From: a candidate division WWE3 bacterium
Lineage (GTDB): Bacteria > Patescibacteriota > WWE3 > 2-01-FULL-39-13
Assembly: GCA_027002375.1 (NCBI GenBank)
Contig: JALWZX010000011.1
Location: 1-64,000 of the forward strand
Length of the DNA: 64,000 bases
Reading direction: 5' to 3'
Each line of letters starts with the position of its first letter. The stretch's first letter is position 1. Both the position numbers and the translations under genes were made by a program. This document shows, in pieces, positions 29,683-37,147 of this stretch. Below the pieces are notes generated by a model. It did not search any database. It saw nothing but the letters and a program-made list of their open reading frames with translations, and was not told where the DNA came from.

Positions 29683-30888
29683 ATGACCACTGAAATAACA
29701 TACTTAATATCATCAATAATTGTTACCTTTACCTTATTTGGTGCAGTAATGTATTTCATGAACAAACGTTTCAAAGAAATTCAAGACAAGAATTCCACCA
29801 AAGAAAAAGATGAAATATTAACAAAATGGCTTGAAAACATGCAACAAACTCTAGAAACTCGACTTGAAAATGTGCAAGGAACTGTAAACGGGCAACTAAA
29901 AAATGTTCAATCTGAATTACACCAAACCACAAATACATTAAACAAACGATTCGATTCAAATGCGCAAGATCTAAACAAACGTCTAGACCACTCTGCAGAA
30001 CTAATGAGCAAACTGCAAAAAGAACTTGGCTCAATGAGTGAAATTGGTCGAAGCATGAAAGATCTGCAAGACTTTTTAAAATCACCAAAATTAAGGGGAA
30101 ACATAGGCGAAGAAGTTTTAAAGGATATGCTAGAACAAATGCTGCCATCTGATCAATACAAACTGCAACATACCTTTTCTACAGGCGATCGCGTAGATGC
30201 TTTACTAAAACTAACAGAAGGTTACGTGTCTGTTGACTCTAAATTCCCAATGGAAAATTTTACAAAAATGATGCAAGCTGAAACACAAGATGATCGTGAA
30301 AGATGTAGAAAAGACTTTCACAAAGATGTTAAAAAGCATATTAATGACATTTCGAAAAAGTACATATTAACAGATGAAGGTACTGTGGATTTTGCTTTGA
30401 TGTACATACCTAGCGAAGCGATTTATTACGAAGTGGTAGTAAACAACCCAGAGCTTGGCAAATATGCTTGGGAAAAACGCGTTTTACCAGTATCACCAAA
30501 CGTATTTTACTCTTACTTAAAGGCAATAATGATAGGTTTAGAGGGCAAAAAAGTAGAATCACGCGCGAAAGAAATTTTAAGACAAATTCAGGGTATCAAA
30601 AAAGATGCAGAAAAGTTTTCTGATGGGTTGCGGGTTTTAACAAAACATATAACAAATGCTAAAAACTCTGCCGACACAGTAAATAGCAGCTTCGAAAAAC
30701 TAGACGCAAAAATTGACAATTTAAGTAATGTTCAAATAGCTGGTGAAGAGAAAGCAAATATAATTGAAAGTGATATGGGGAATTCAACCGAAAATGTTGC
30801 ATTAGAATCGAATTCAAATGATTCAAATGGCAAAAACAACAGCACCGACACCTCGCATGATTCAGAACAAATTGGTTTGATAGATTAA
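29683..30888 (+). CDS. rmuC: RmuC-family DNA recombination protein
   Basis: 401 residues. An N-terminal membrane helix (about 5-26) is followed by a long coiled coil (about 30-125; LNKRFDSNAQDLNKRLDHSA) and the RmuC nuclease-like domain (about 130-330). Visible there are LRGNIGEEVLKDMLEQMLP, RVDALLKL, YVSVDSKFPMENF, FALMYIPSEAIYYEV and VLPVSPNVFYSYLKAI. Family members limit inversions at DNA repeats; a nuclease activity is proposed. The last 60 residues are an Asn/Ser-rich tail. The next gene starts two bases after the stop, so the two form an operon. Confidence 0.92.
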   Translation: MTTEITYLISSIIVTFTLFGAVMYFMNKRFKEIQDKNSTKEKDEILTKWLENMQQTLETRLENVQGTVNGQLKNVQSELHQTTNTLNKRFDSNAQDLNKRLDHSAELMSKLQKELGSMSEIGRSMKDLQDFLKSPKLRGNIGEEVLKDMLEQMLPSDQYKLQHTFSTGDRVDALLKLTEGYVSVDSKFPMENFTKMMQAETQDDRERCRKDFHKDVKKHINDISKKYILTDEGTVDFALMYIPSEAIYYEVVVNNPELGKYAWEKRVLPVSPNVFYSYLKAIMIGLEGKKVESRAKEILRQIQGIKKDAEKFSDGLRVLTKHITNAKNSADTVNSSFEKLDAKIDNLSNVQIAGEEKANIIESDMGNSTENVALESNSNDSNGKNNSTDTSHDSEQIGLID

Positions 30889-30890
30889 TT

Positions 30891-31826
30891 ATGAACCCGA
30901 ATATTGCAGATATTGAGCTACCACTTAATGCAGACCCTAAAGATACAATTGCTACACCAACATCTAGCGATCCCACAGATGAAAAAGAAATGCCACCATC
31001 ACACGAACAATCTATTTCACCCGCACAGATAAAAAACATAAGAGCATCTACAGCAATGTTGTTTTTAACCCTAATGCTACTCTTGTCATCATGCCAAAAC
31101 ACAAGCGATACCATAAACTTAGCAAACCAAATAAATGCTCTTAACCAACAATTAATTGCAACAGCTATTCCCCAAGAAAGATATGAATTCTTAATGCAAA
31201 ACCCACCTCAACCATTTGAATATAATGGGTTTCCAGCTTGGTTTGGTGATTACATGAAACAAATAGAATCAAATAAAAGCGATAAAACGTTTATAAAAAT
31301 TGAGAACCCCGACGATAATGGTGCTTTTGCAATCACATTCAACCTATTAGACCTGTTAGATACAGATAATATATTGCCTTCAAATGCAAAAACCGTACAA
31401 ACACCCTTCGCAGTTTTATTAACAATATCGCCAGAAGACATTATTAGATCTTTTGAAAACAAGGGAATACAACATGCAGCTACCCACGCATTACCACTTC
31501 ACACTCCTGAATCCGTAACATCTAATCATTCAATACAATACACACCAACACTAGTTATGCCGTCTGAAAACGAAGATTTTCCAATATTGGGCAGAGCATT
31601 TTCAATGTGCCTAAGAGAAACAGACACTGACAAAAACCAAACAATTCGCGAAACAGGAATCGCTTATATATTGCTAGGAATAAAAGAAGGTAACAGCATA
31701 AGGCCACTAACTTCAGCCGACATAACAAATCCAAAAGATAAAGAACTAGCTTTATTCTTAGTCATCAATAACCCAGACAATTCAGAAAAATACATTCCCT
31801 TCTCTCAATACGTAAATGTCAACTAA
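30891..31826 (+). CDS. Hypothetical single-anchor exported protein
   Basis: 311 residues, starting two bases after the rmuC stop. About 50 mostly polar residues precede a hydrophobic stretch, TAMLFLTLMLLLSSC (about 54-68), whose LSSC end resembles a lipobox. The signal is unusually far from the start for a lipoprotein, so either a later start is used or it is a simple anchor. The exterior part is mixed alpha/beta, with RYEFLMQNPPQPFEYNGFPA and FSMCLRETDTDKN. I do not recognise a family. It converges with uppS, which ends one base after its stop. Confidence 0.55.
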   Translation: MNPNIADIELPLNADPKDTIATPTSSDPTDEKEMPPSHEQSISPAQIKNIRASTAMLFLTLMLLLSSCQNTSDTINLANQINALNQQLIATAIPQERYEFLMQNPPQPFEYNGFPAWFGDYMKQIESNKSDKTFIKIENPDDNGAFAITFNLLDLLDTDNILPSNAKTVQTPFAVLLTISPEDIIRSFENKGIQHAATHALPLHTPESVTSNHSIQYTPTLVMPSENEDFPILGRAFSMCLRETDTDKNQTIRETGIAYILLGIKEGNSIRPLTSADITNPKDKELALFLVINNPDNSEKYIPFSQYVNVN

Positions 31827-31827
31827 A

Positions 31828-32541
31828 TCAATATTTCTTACTATCCCCACCAAACCGCCTCTCACGACCAGCATAATCCTTCAAAGCCTTTTTATACTCA
31901 TCAACACCAAAATCTGGCATAAACGTATCCGTAAAATAAAGCTCGGCGTCAGCTATCTGCCAAATCAAATATCCAGAAGTCCTCAAATTTCCCCCTGTTC
32001 TAATCATAAAATCAACATCAGGTTGCCCAGCAGTATACAAATGCTCACTAATCGTCTCTTGTGTAATATTTTTTGGTGGAATTCCCTCACTAACAATTTC
32101 TTTAACAGCTTTTGTAATTTCTGCTCTACCCTCATACCCAATAGCCCAATTAACAACAAGTTTAGGATTATCAACTTTTTGAGACATTTTCTTATTCGCC
32201 AACCTAGCCAGCCCCTTAGGAAAACCATCCCAAGAACCAATATGTCTATTCTCTACACCATTCTTACGTGCTCGATCAAACAAGCTCTCATTATTAAGCT
32301 CAGCCTCAAAAAGCTTCATCGCAGCAGACACAAAATCTTTACTACGCTTAAAATTCTTAGGAGACCATGCCCAAAGAGTCAAATACTCAACACCAATATT
32401 AGCAGAGTACTCAATCAACTCTTCAATACGTTTCAAAGCCTCTTTATGCCCCTCTACATAAGGCAAATTATGTGATACAGCCCACCTTCTGTTACCATCC
32501 ATAATAATGGCTACATGGGTGGGGGTATTTAGCTTAAACAT
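31828..32541 (-). CDS. uppS: Isoprenyl transferase (undecaprenyl diphosphate synthase)
   Basis: Cis-prenyltransferase of 237 residues that makes the C55 lipid carrier for cell-wall and surface glycan assembly. It carries VAIIMDGNRRWA (about 10, catalytic Asp and phosphate-binding Gly-Asn-Arg), LTLWAWSPKNFKRS (about 65), INWAIGYEGRAEI-like WAIGYEGRAEITKAV (about 142), MIRTGGNLRTSGYLIWQ (about 182) and AELYFTDTFMPDF. All five conserved regions are present. TATATT (32556-32561) is a candidate -10 leaving a short leader. It is convergent with the preceding gene and divergent from the PRPP-synthetase-like gene. Confidence 0.95.
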   Translation of the reverse strand: MFKLNTPTHVAIIMDGNRRWAVSHNLPYVEGHKEALKRIEELIEYSANIGVEYLTLWAWSPKNFKRSKDFVSAAMKLFEAELNNESLFDRARKNGVENRHIGSWDGFPKGLARLANKKMSQKVDNPKLVVNWAIGYEGRAEITKAVKEIVSEGIPPKNITQETISEHLYTAGQPDVDFMIRTGGNLRTSGYLIWQIADAELYFTDTFMPDFGVDEYKKALKDYAGRERRFGGDSKKY

Positions 32542-32597
32542 TTATTTATTTGTTAAATATATCATAAAATTACTGATTGCCAAATTATAACATACAG

Positions 32598-32626
32598 TTA
32601 ACAATCATTAACAAATGTCGTATAAT
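32598..32626 (+). promoter_or_regulatory. Promoter of the PRPP-synthetase-like/aldolase operon
   Basis: A -35 TTAACA (32598-32603), 17-bp spacer and consensus -10 TATAAT (32621-32626) form the best-matching promoter in the window. The ATG is 32 bases downstream, so this transcript has a leader, unlike most of its neighbours. Confidence 0.65.
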
Positions 32627-32658
32627 TTGTCAGAAGTGGTTGTAAAACATACCCTAAA

Positions 32659-33681
32659 ATGGAAGAAGCACATATTAAGGAACATACACAAAATAAAATA
32701 ACATTGGTTTGTAACCCAATATTCGTTGCTGCAACGCATTATGAGGACGCATTAACACCAAGAGATATACCTATAGCATCTTTTCAAGAGTTTGAACACA
32801 GTCCTGATCCAGTAATTAGTTGGGCGTTACACAGGGTTGCCGAAACGTCTGCGTCAGATGCTTTGCGTCAAATCAGTAGCGAATTGATTTATAGAAGACC
32901 ACCCTACTATGTACGAACCGCCCCATCCCCAAAGGCTAAAGGGATATTTGACATGGTAGTTGCCGACGCTTTGGAACCAATTAATATAGGGAAAAATACA
33001 CTTCTACTATTTTCACACGCCTCAAGGATCATCTCAAAACATCCAGATATTGGTTCGAGAAAAGCATATGTACTTGGGTTACTTGAAAACCAAAAAGAAA
33101 CTGATCGATTGTTAGGCTCATCATCTATCCAGGCAATAATAGCATTTGCAACAGCATTAGGTTTGCAAAGAAGAGATTTTATTACTATAGATATGCACGA
33201 TCCTCGCCACTCTAGATTTAGAATCGAAGACGATACTGGAGTGGACGTAACTGCAATTCACTCTTATTTGAAACAATCCTTAGGACGCACAAAATTAGAC
33301 ACACGGACACTCGTAGAACTAGGTGAGTTGTGGAAAAGTATAGAAATGCCATTAATATCTGCTACATCACGTAGTAGAGTTAATAGTTTTACCAGTATAA
33401 TAGTAACAAAAGCTTTTACTGATATCATCGTTACACATTATAAAGAAAACCGAATTGTCCCACGGGAAGCACGAAAACTTGCTGGTAAAAACCCGCTTAC
33501 AGGTCCAATATATGGCAACATATCAATAGTATTCGAGTCGACCGCAACGCTTGCTTTACTTAGAGCATTGAAAAGCACATCAATAGACAGGGATACACTA
33601 ATTACTGTCATAAAAAACAACTATCCAACCACGCAATTCAGTCTAGCCAAACCAAGAATGTCCATAAAACCAACCGTGTAA
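32659..33681 (+). CDS. Degenerate PRPP-synthetase-like protein
   Basis: 340 residues. Residues about 172-195 (LQRRDFITIDMHDPRHSRF) resemble the Prs segment ending in VDLHAxQ, and the protein has about the right length and two-domain feel. The PRPP-binding loop of true enzymes (an Asp-Asp, then DTGGT) is not visible; at the matching place there is only ISIVFESTATLALLRAL. The pyrophosphate-loop acidic residues also look lost. I read it as a non-catalytic or divergent phosphoribosyltransferase-fold protein, at low confidence. It precedes the LacD-like aldolase by 15 bp. Confidence 0.4.
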   Translation: MEEAHIKEHTQNKITLVCNPIFVAATHYEDALTPRDIPIASFQEFEHSPDPVISWALHRVAETSASDALRQISSELIYRRPPYYVRTAPSPKAKGIFDMVVADALEPINIGKNTLLLFSHASRIISKHPDIGSRKAYVLGLLENQKETDRLLGSSSIQAIIAFATALGLQRRDFITIDMHDPRHSRFRIEDDTGVDVTAIHSYLKQSLGRTKLDTRTLVELGELWKSIEMPLISATSRSRVNSFTSIIVTKAFTDIIVTHYKENRIVPREARKLAGKNPLTGPIYGNISIVFESTATLALLRALKSTSIDRDTLITVIKNNYPTTQFSLAKPRMSIKPTV

Positions 33682-33696
33682 AACCAATGCAAATCC

Positions 33697-34674
33697 ATGG
33701 CACGCATAATAACTGACCAACAAACCAACAACTTAGATGACACAACAATAGTGGTGAGAATTCCAAATACTAATGCTACAATAGAAACAATGACTGAACC
33801 ACAAAAAGACAAACCTACCCTAAAACAACCAATTAAAATTTTCGCGATAGACCACAGAGGCTCACTTAAAAAGATTCTAAACGAAAACCTATTATCAAAA
33901 TTCAAGTTATTAACAACGAAAACGTTCGCCCCTTATAACACAGCGGTTTTAGTCGATCCTGAATATGGGGCTGAAACGATTGAATTTGTAAAAAACAATC
34001 ATCTTCAACTGCTTCTGACTCGTGAAAAAACTGGTTATACACCAAGCGATGGCGGTCGCGAATTAGAGTTATACGAGAAATTTACTTCTCAAAAGCTAAA
34101 AGAAATGGGGGCAAGTGCAATCAAACTTTTATATTATTACAATTCAAAAGCTCCTAATACGTTCGACCAGCTTACAATGCTGAAAAAGGTTAAAGCCGAA
34201 GCCGATGCGGTTAATTTACCACTTTTGGTTGAACCTATTACCTACCCTTTAGAAAATGATGTGGAATTCAACCGTGGTACCGAAACCTTGCGTGCTATCG
34301 AAGCAATTCAACCACATTGTGATATTTTAAAGATTGAATTCCCAACTAACACGAACTTTCATAAGTTATTCGACAAAATGCCAGAAGATATAGACGAACA
34401 AGTTAATGCTGGGTTAAACGAAGGTATTAAGTATCTAGAAAAATTCCCTACTCTAATCGATAAACCCTGGGTTCTGTTAAGTCGTGGCATGCCATTTGAT
34501 GTTTACATTGAAGCATTAAAGCTCTCTAAACAATATGGAGCAAGCGGTTACGCAGTCGGTCGTGCGGTATGGCAAGAAATTTCTGAAATGAATTCCAACT
34601 GGCAAAAAATCGAGGAATTTATAACAACAACTGCCCTCGAAAGAATGCAAGAAATTTCAGCTACATTTGATTAA
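33697..34674 (+). CDS. LacD-like (tagatose-1,6-bisphosphate-type) aldolase
   Basis: 325 residues. After a 40-residue lead, KIFAIDHRGSLKKIL, TPYxx-like KTFAPYNTAVLVDPEYG, LLLTREKTGY and GASAIKLLYYYNSKAP follow in the order seen in LacD class I aldolases. VEPITYPL and CDILKIEFPTN continue the barrel, with the Schiff-base Lys expected in one of the conserved VK/IK strands. WVLLSRGMPFDVYIEALKL and GASGYAVGRAVW close it. LacD enzymes cleave ketohexose bisphosphates to triose phosphates. The start could be internal (MTEPQKDK at about residue 32). The ROK kinase gene follows after 67 bp. Confidence 0.78.
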   Translation: MARIITDQQTNNLDDTTIVVRIPNTNATIETMTEPQKDKPTLKQPIKIFAIDHRGSLKKILNENLLSKFKLLTTKTFAPYNTAVLVDPEYGAETIEFVKNNHLQLLLTREKTGYTPSDGGRELELYEKFTSQKLKEMGASAIKLLYYYNSKAPNTFDQLTMLKKVKAEADAVNLPLLVEPITYPLENDVEFNRGTETLRAIEAIQPHCDILKIEFPTNTNFHKLFDKMPEDIDEQVNAGLNEGIKYLEKFPTLIDKPWVLLSRGMPFDVYIEALKLSKQYGASGYAVGRAVWQEISEMNSNWQKIEEFITTTALERMQEISATFD

Positions 34675-34741
34675 GTTTGGCAAGAACAAACTATTTCAAT
34701 TACATACTTCACCAATCTACATATTTTGTTAATATCTAATT

Positions 34742-35608
34742 ATGTACATATCAATAGATATCGGTGGAACCAAAACAAGAGTTACGTCAAAGTCAAAAAT
34801 TGACCAACAAAACCTAATAGATTTTGAAAAATTTCACGTTTTCAATACACCAAAAAACTTAAAATCCCTTAAATCACATATCAAAGAAACAATACTCGAT
34901 AATTTTCAAATAAAAGAGACAGAAATAGATGCTCTAATTATAGGCGTAGCTGGAATGATAGACAGAAAAGAACAAAAAGTGTTATTTGCACCCAATGTTC
35001 CCTATCTAAATACAAAAAAAGTATTAGAAATCGTGCCGTTCAAGAACCTAAAGAAAAATACAGCTTTCGTAGAAAACGATGCATCTCTAGCAGGTCTAGC
35101 CGAATCAGTTGCAGGTGTCGCAACAGCATACAATGTAGTTGCATACATAACAATCAGCACAGGCGTAGGTGGTGAACGTATAATAAACAAAAAAATAGAC
35201 GACTCAAGATACAATTACGAACCCGGCCATCACATAATAGATCGCGAAGGCCCAACAGACACCAAAACTGGCATACATGGCTCATTTGAAGCATTTTCTT
35301 CAGGCAATGCTTTTAGAGAAATTTATCAGTTGTCCCCGCAAGATTGTGTAGACGACTTAATCTGGGAATCTTACGCAGAAGATCTATCGGTTGGTTTGTA
35401 CAATGTAATCATGATGTGGCAACCCGAAGTAATAGTGCTAGGCGGTGGACTTTCACAAAAAGCTGATTATTTTTTAAAGCATTTACAAGAATATCTAGAC
35501 AACATGGTTTGGTTCAACCGCCCTATTCCAGACATAAAAGTCTCACATTTCGATAATAAAAACGTACTAATTGGCGGTTATGTCTATCTAAATCAAAAAA
35601 TAAATTAA
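34742..35608 (+). CDS. ROK-family sugar kinase
   Basis: 288 residues. The N-terminal phosphate loop is YISIDIGGTKTRV. FVENDASLAGLAE (about 115) holds the catalytic Asp region, YITISTGVGGERI is the second phosphate-binding loop, and EPGHHIIDREG is the ROK Glu-x-Gly-His sugar-binding motif. The usual Cys-rich zinc motif after it is missing: HGSFEAFSSGNAF stands in its place, as in some other ROK proteins. VIVLGGGLSQKADY completes the ATPase core. A -10 TAATAT (34730-34735) lies six bases before the ATG. With the neighbouring aldolase it suggests hexose phosphorylation and cleavage. Confidence 0.85.
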   Translation: MYISIDIGGTKTRVTSKSKIDQQNLIDFEKFHVFNTPKNLKSLKSHIKETILDNFQIKETEIDALIIGVAGMIDRKEQKVLFAPNVPYLNTKKVLEIVPFKNLKKNTAFVENDASLAGLAESVAGVATAYNVVAYITISTGVGGERIINKKIDDSRYNYEPGHHIIDREGPTDTKTGIHGSFEAFSSGNAFREIYQLSPQDCVDDLIWESYAEDLSVGLYNVIMMWQPEVIVLGGGLSQKADYFLKHLQEYLDNMVWFNRPIPDIKVSHFDNKNVLIGGYVYLNQKIN

Positions 35609-35634
35609 TATTTTGGGGGGAATCAAGCCGAAAA

Positions 35635-36810
35635 TCACTGTTTCTCAGCTGATCCTGCAAACAAACCTTTCGCTGTATACCAAAAGAATGGGTTGTTATT
35701 TTGCTCTTTTTCCCAAAGCCACCATTCTGCGCCCCACACATAAATATCTTTAACACCTGACTTTTGCGCATAGTTTAACGTTTGCCAAAAGTGTCTCTTA
35801 GACATTGTTTTGTCTTTTTGTTCCTGTGTTAATTGGGAATTCAAACCTGGTCCCCATGGCTCAGCTTGCAATTCAGTAACAATTAATTTATCAAATGGAA
35901 CACCAGTTAAATGAGCTTTTATTTTATATGTCCAATGAGCCAATGGATACTGAAAATAGATTGATTTCCCAAAAACTAACCCCCAAAAATCGAACCAAAT
36001 ACGTCTATACATCGAAATTGCTAAATAATCTGCCAAATTATAAGTCATAAACCATACCCCACCCTCGCCACTATCTTGTATTACAATTGGGCGATTATGA
36101 TCGTCAGCTTTTCTTACAATTGCAACCTCATCTTTGACCTCATCTACCGTTACAGGCTCACAAACTCCAAACGGAAAAAATGGCTCATTTTCAACCTGCC
36201 ACATTTTAATATTATCGTAATCTTTTAGTTCCATGACAGTTCTTTCAACAAATTCATATTGTTCAATCTTTTTCATTTCCGAACTGTTGATTTCATGCCA
36301 CCATTTTGGTGCAAAACACTCTGGCCATCGTGGCACCTTTCGCCCAACTGTAAGAATAACATCTGCATCGCGTTTTTGAGCTTCAGCTAATTGCCATTTA
36401 ATTCTAGAGTAATCATAGCGGTCGTTTTGGGGCTCGATTTCGCTCCAATATGCAACCAACCGCAAATGTTTAACACCTAAATCATCTAAAATCTTTGTAT
36501 AAGTATCTCTCCAATCGAGCCCCATCTCTTCAGAATACAAATCACTAAAAGTGATACCCCAATTAACATTTTTGGCTGGTTTTGGTCGCCAAATAAAAAA
36601 TAATATAAGTGGAAATGCTAAAAACAGAATAAACGTAATGGTTAAAATTTTAAGTAGTTTTAAGCTAAACAGCTTTCTTAACAAGCATTCTGCCTCTTGT
36701 ACATCGTTATTTCCAACACAAACAATTCTTTGCTTTATTTTTTTGTGGGAATTCTTATCGTTTTTTACAGCTTTTTCATTGCTAGTACTATTAGATAACT
36801 TTTTAGGCAT
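35635..36810 (-). CDS. Membrane-anchored clan GH-A glycoside hydrolase-like protein
   Basis: 391 residues. A basic cytosolic N-terminus and a membrane helix (about 51-71) precede a TIM barrel. LGVKHLRLVAYWSEIEPQ, ADVILTVGRKVPRWPE, MWQVENEPFFP (candidate acid/base Glu at about 206) and IVTELQAEPWGP (candidate nucleophile Glu at about 311) follow the order of clan GH-A families such as GH5, GH42 and GH39. The exact family cannot be named by eye. A TATAAT -10 box (36818-36823) lies seven bases before the ATG. It faces the ROK kinase and aldolase genes and may release their sugar outside the cell. Confidence 0.75.
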   Translation of the reverse strand: MPKKLSNSTSNEKAVKNDKNSHKKIKQRIVCVGNNDVQEAECLLRKLFSLKLLKILTITFILFLAFPLILFFIWRPKPAKNVNWGITFSDLYSEEMGLDWRDTYTKILDDLGVKHLRLVAYWSEIEPQNDRYDYSRIKWQLAEAQKRDADVILTVGRKVPRWPECFAPKWWHEINSSEMKKIEQYEFVERTVMELKDYDNIKMWQVENEPFFPFGVCEPVTVDEVKDEVAIVRKADDHNRPIVIQDSGEGGVWFMTYNLADYLAISMYRRIWFDFWGLVFGKSIYFQYPLAHWTYKIKAHLTGVPFDKLIVTELQAEPWGPGLNSQLTQEQKDKTMSKRHFWQTLNYAQKSGVKDIYVWGAEWWLWEKEQNNNPFFWYTAKGLFAGSAEKQ

Positions 36811-36844
36811 TAAAACAATTATACTAGTTTTTCAAAACATATGT

Positions 36845-36935
36845 AATCATCGATTTTTCACGCATGAATTGAGTTAATTACATAATAATTAGCGATCATT
36901 TATCACTGACTTACATAGTGATACCTGTGATGATA
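36845..36935 (-). repeat. Palindromic repeat copy I, reverse orientation
   Basis: Read on the minus strand it has the hairpin ATCACT/AGTGAT, then ATCGCTAATTATTAT, TAACTCAATTCATGCGTG and a TCGATGAT-like right end. The stretch AATTAGCGAT on the plus strand is the exact complement of the conserved ATCGCTAATT core. It is the only copy found in this orientation. Confidence 0.6.
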
Positions 36936-37124
36936 TTCAATACCATTTCTGAAAACTTTAGATTTAGTTTACAAAAATTTTTGTTTTGTACTTATTATCA
37001 TAGAAAACAATAAATTTTTGCACGTAACCTCTCATCTCTAAAACACCAATTGCACATTGTCTACCACTCAACTTCCGTACACTTATTTTACACAAACATG
37101 GCGTATAAGATATGCGTAAATTCA

Positions 37125-37133
37125 TGGTATAAT
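37125..37133 (+). promoter_or_regulatory. Extended -10 promoter of the surface-protein locus
   Basis: TGGTATAAT is a perfect extended -10 element (TGn plus TATAAT) with no convincing -35. It ends 8 bases before a TTG at 37142 and 14 before the ATG at 37148, so the leader would be absent or under 10 bases. It drives the giant gene and probably the next gene, up to the terminator at 46649-46697. Confidence 0.65.
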
Positions 37134-37147
37134 TTAATTAATTGAGT

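Larger units (their letters stand above)
36811..37141. other. Divergent promoter region without a gene
   Basis: About 330 AT-rich bases lie between the hydrolase gene (leftward) and the giant surface gene (rightward). They hold the hydrolase -10 box at 36818-36823, a reverse-orientation copy of the palindromic repeat (36845-36935) and the extended -10 of the surface locus (37125-37133). I see nothing supportable between about 36940 and 37100. Confidence 0.6.

Noticed and set aside
31816..32475. A 219-codon plus-strand frame opposite uppS
   Set aside because: It is a shadow of uppS: every conserved uppS motif is on the minus strand, and the plus-strand translation is compositionally odd (Ile/Asn/Ser/Leu-rich).
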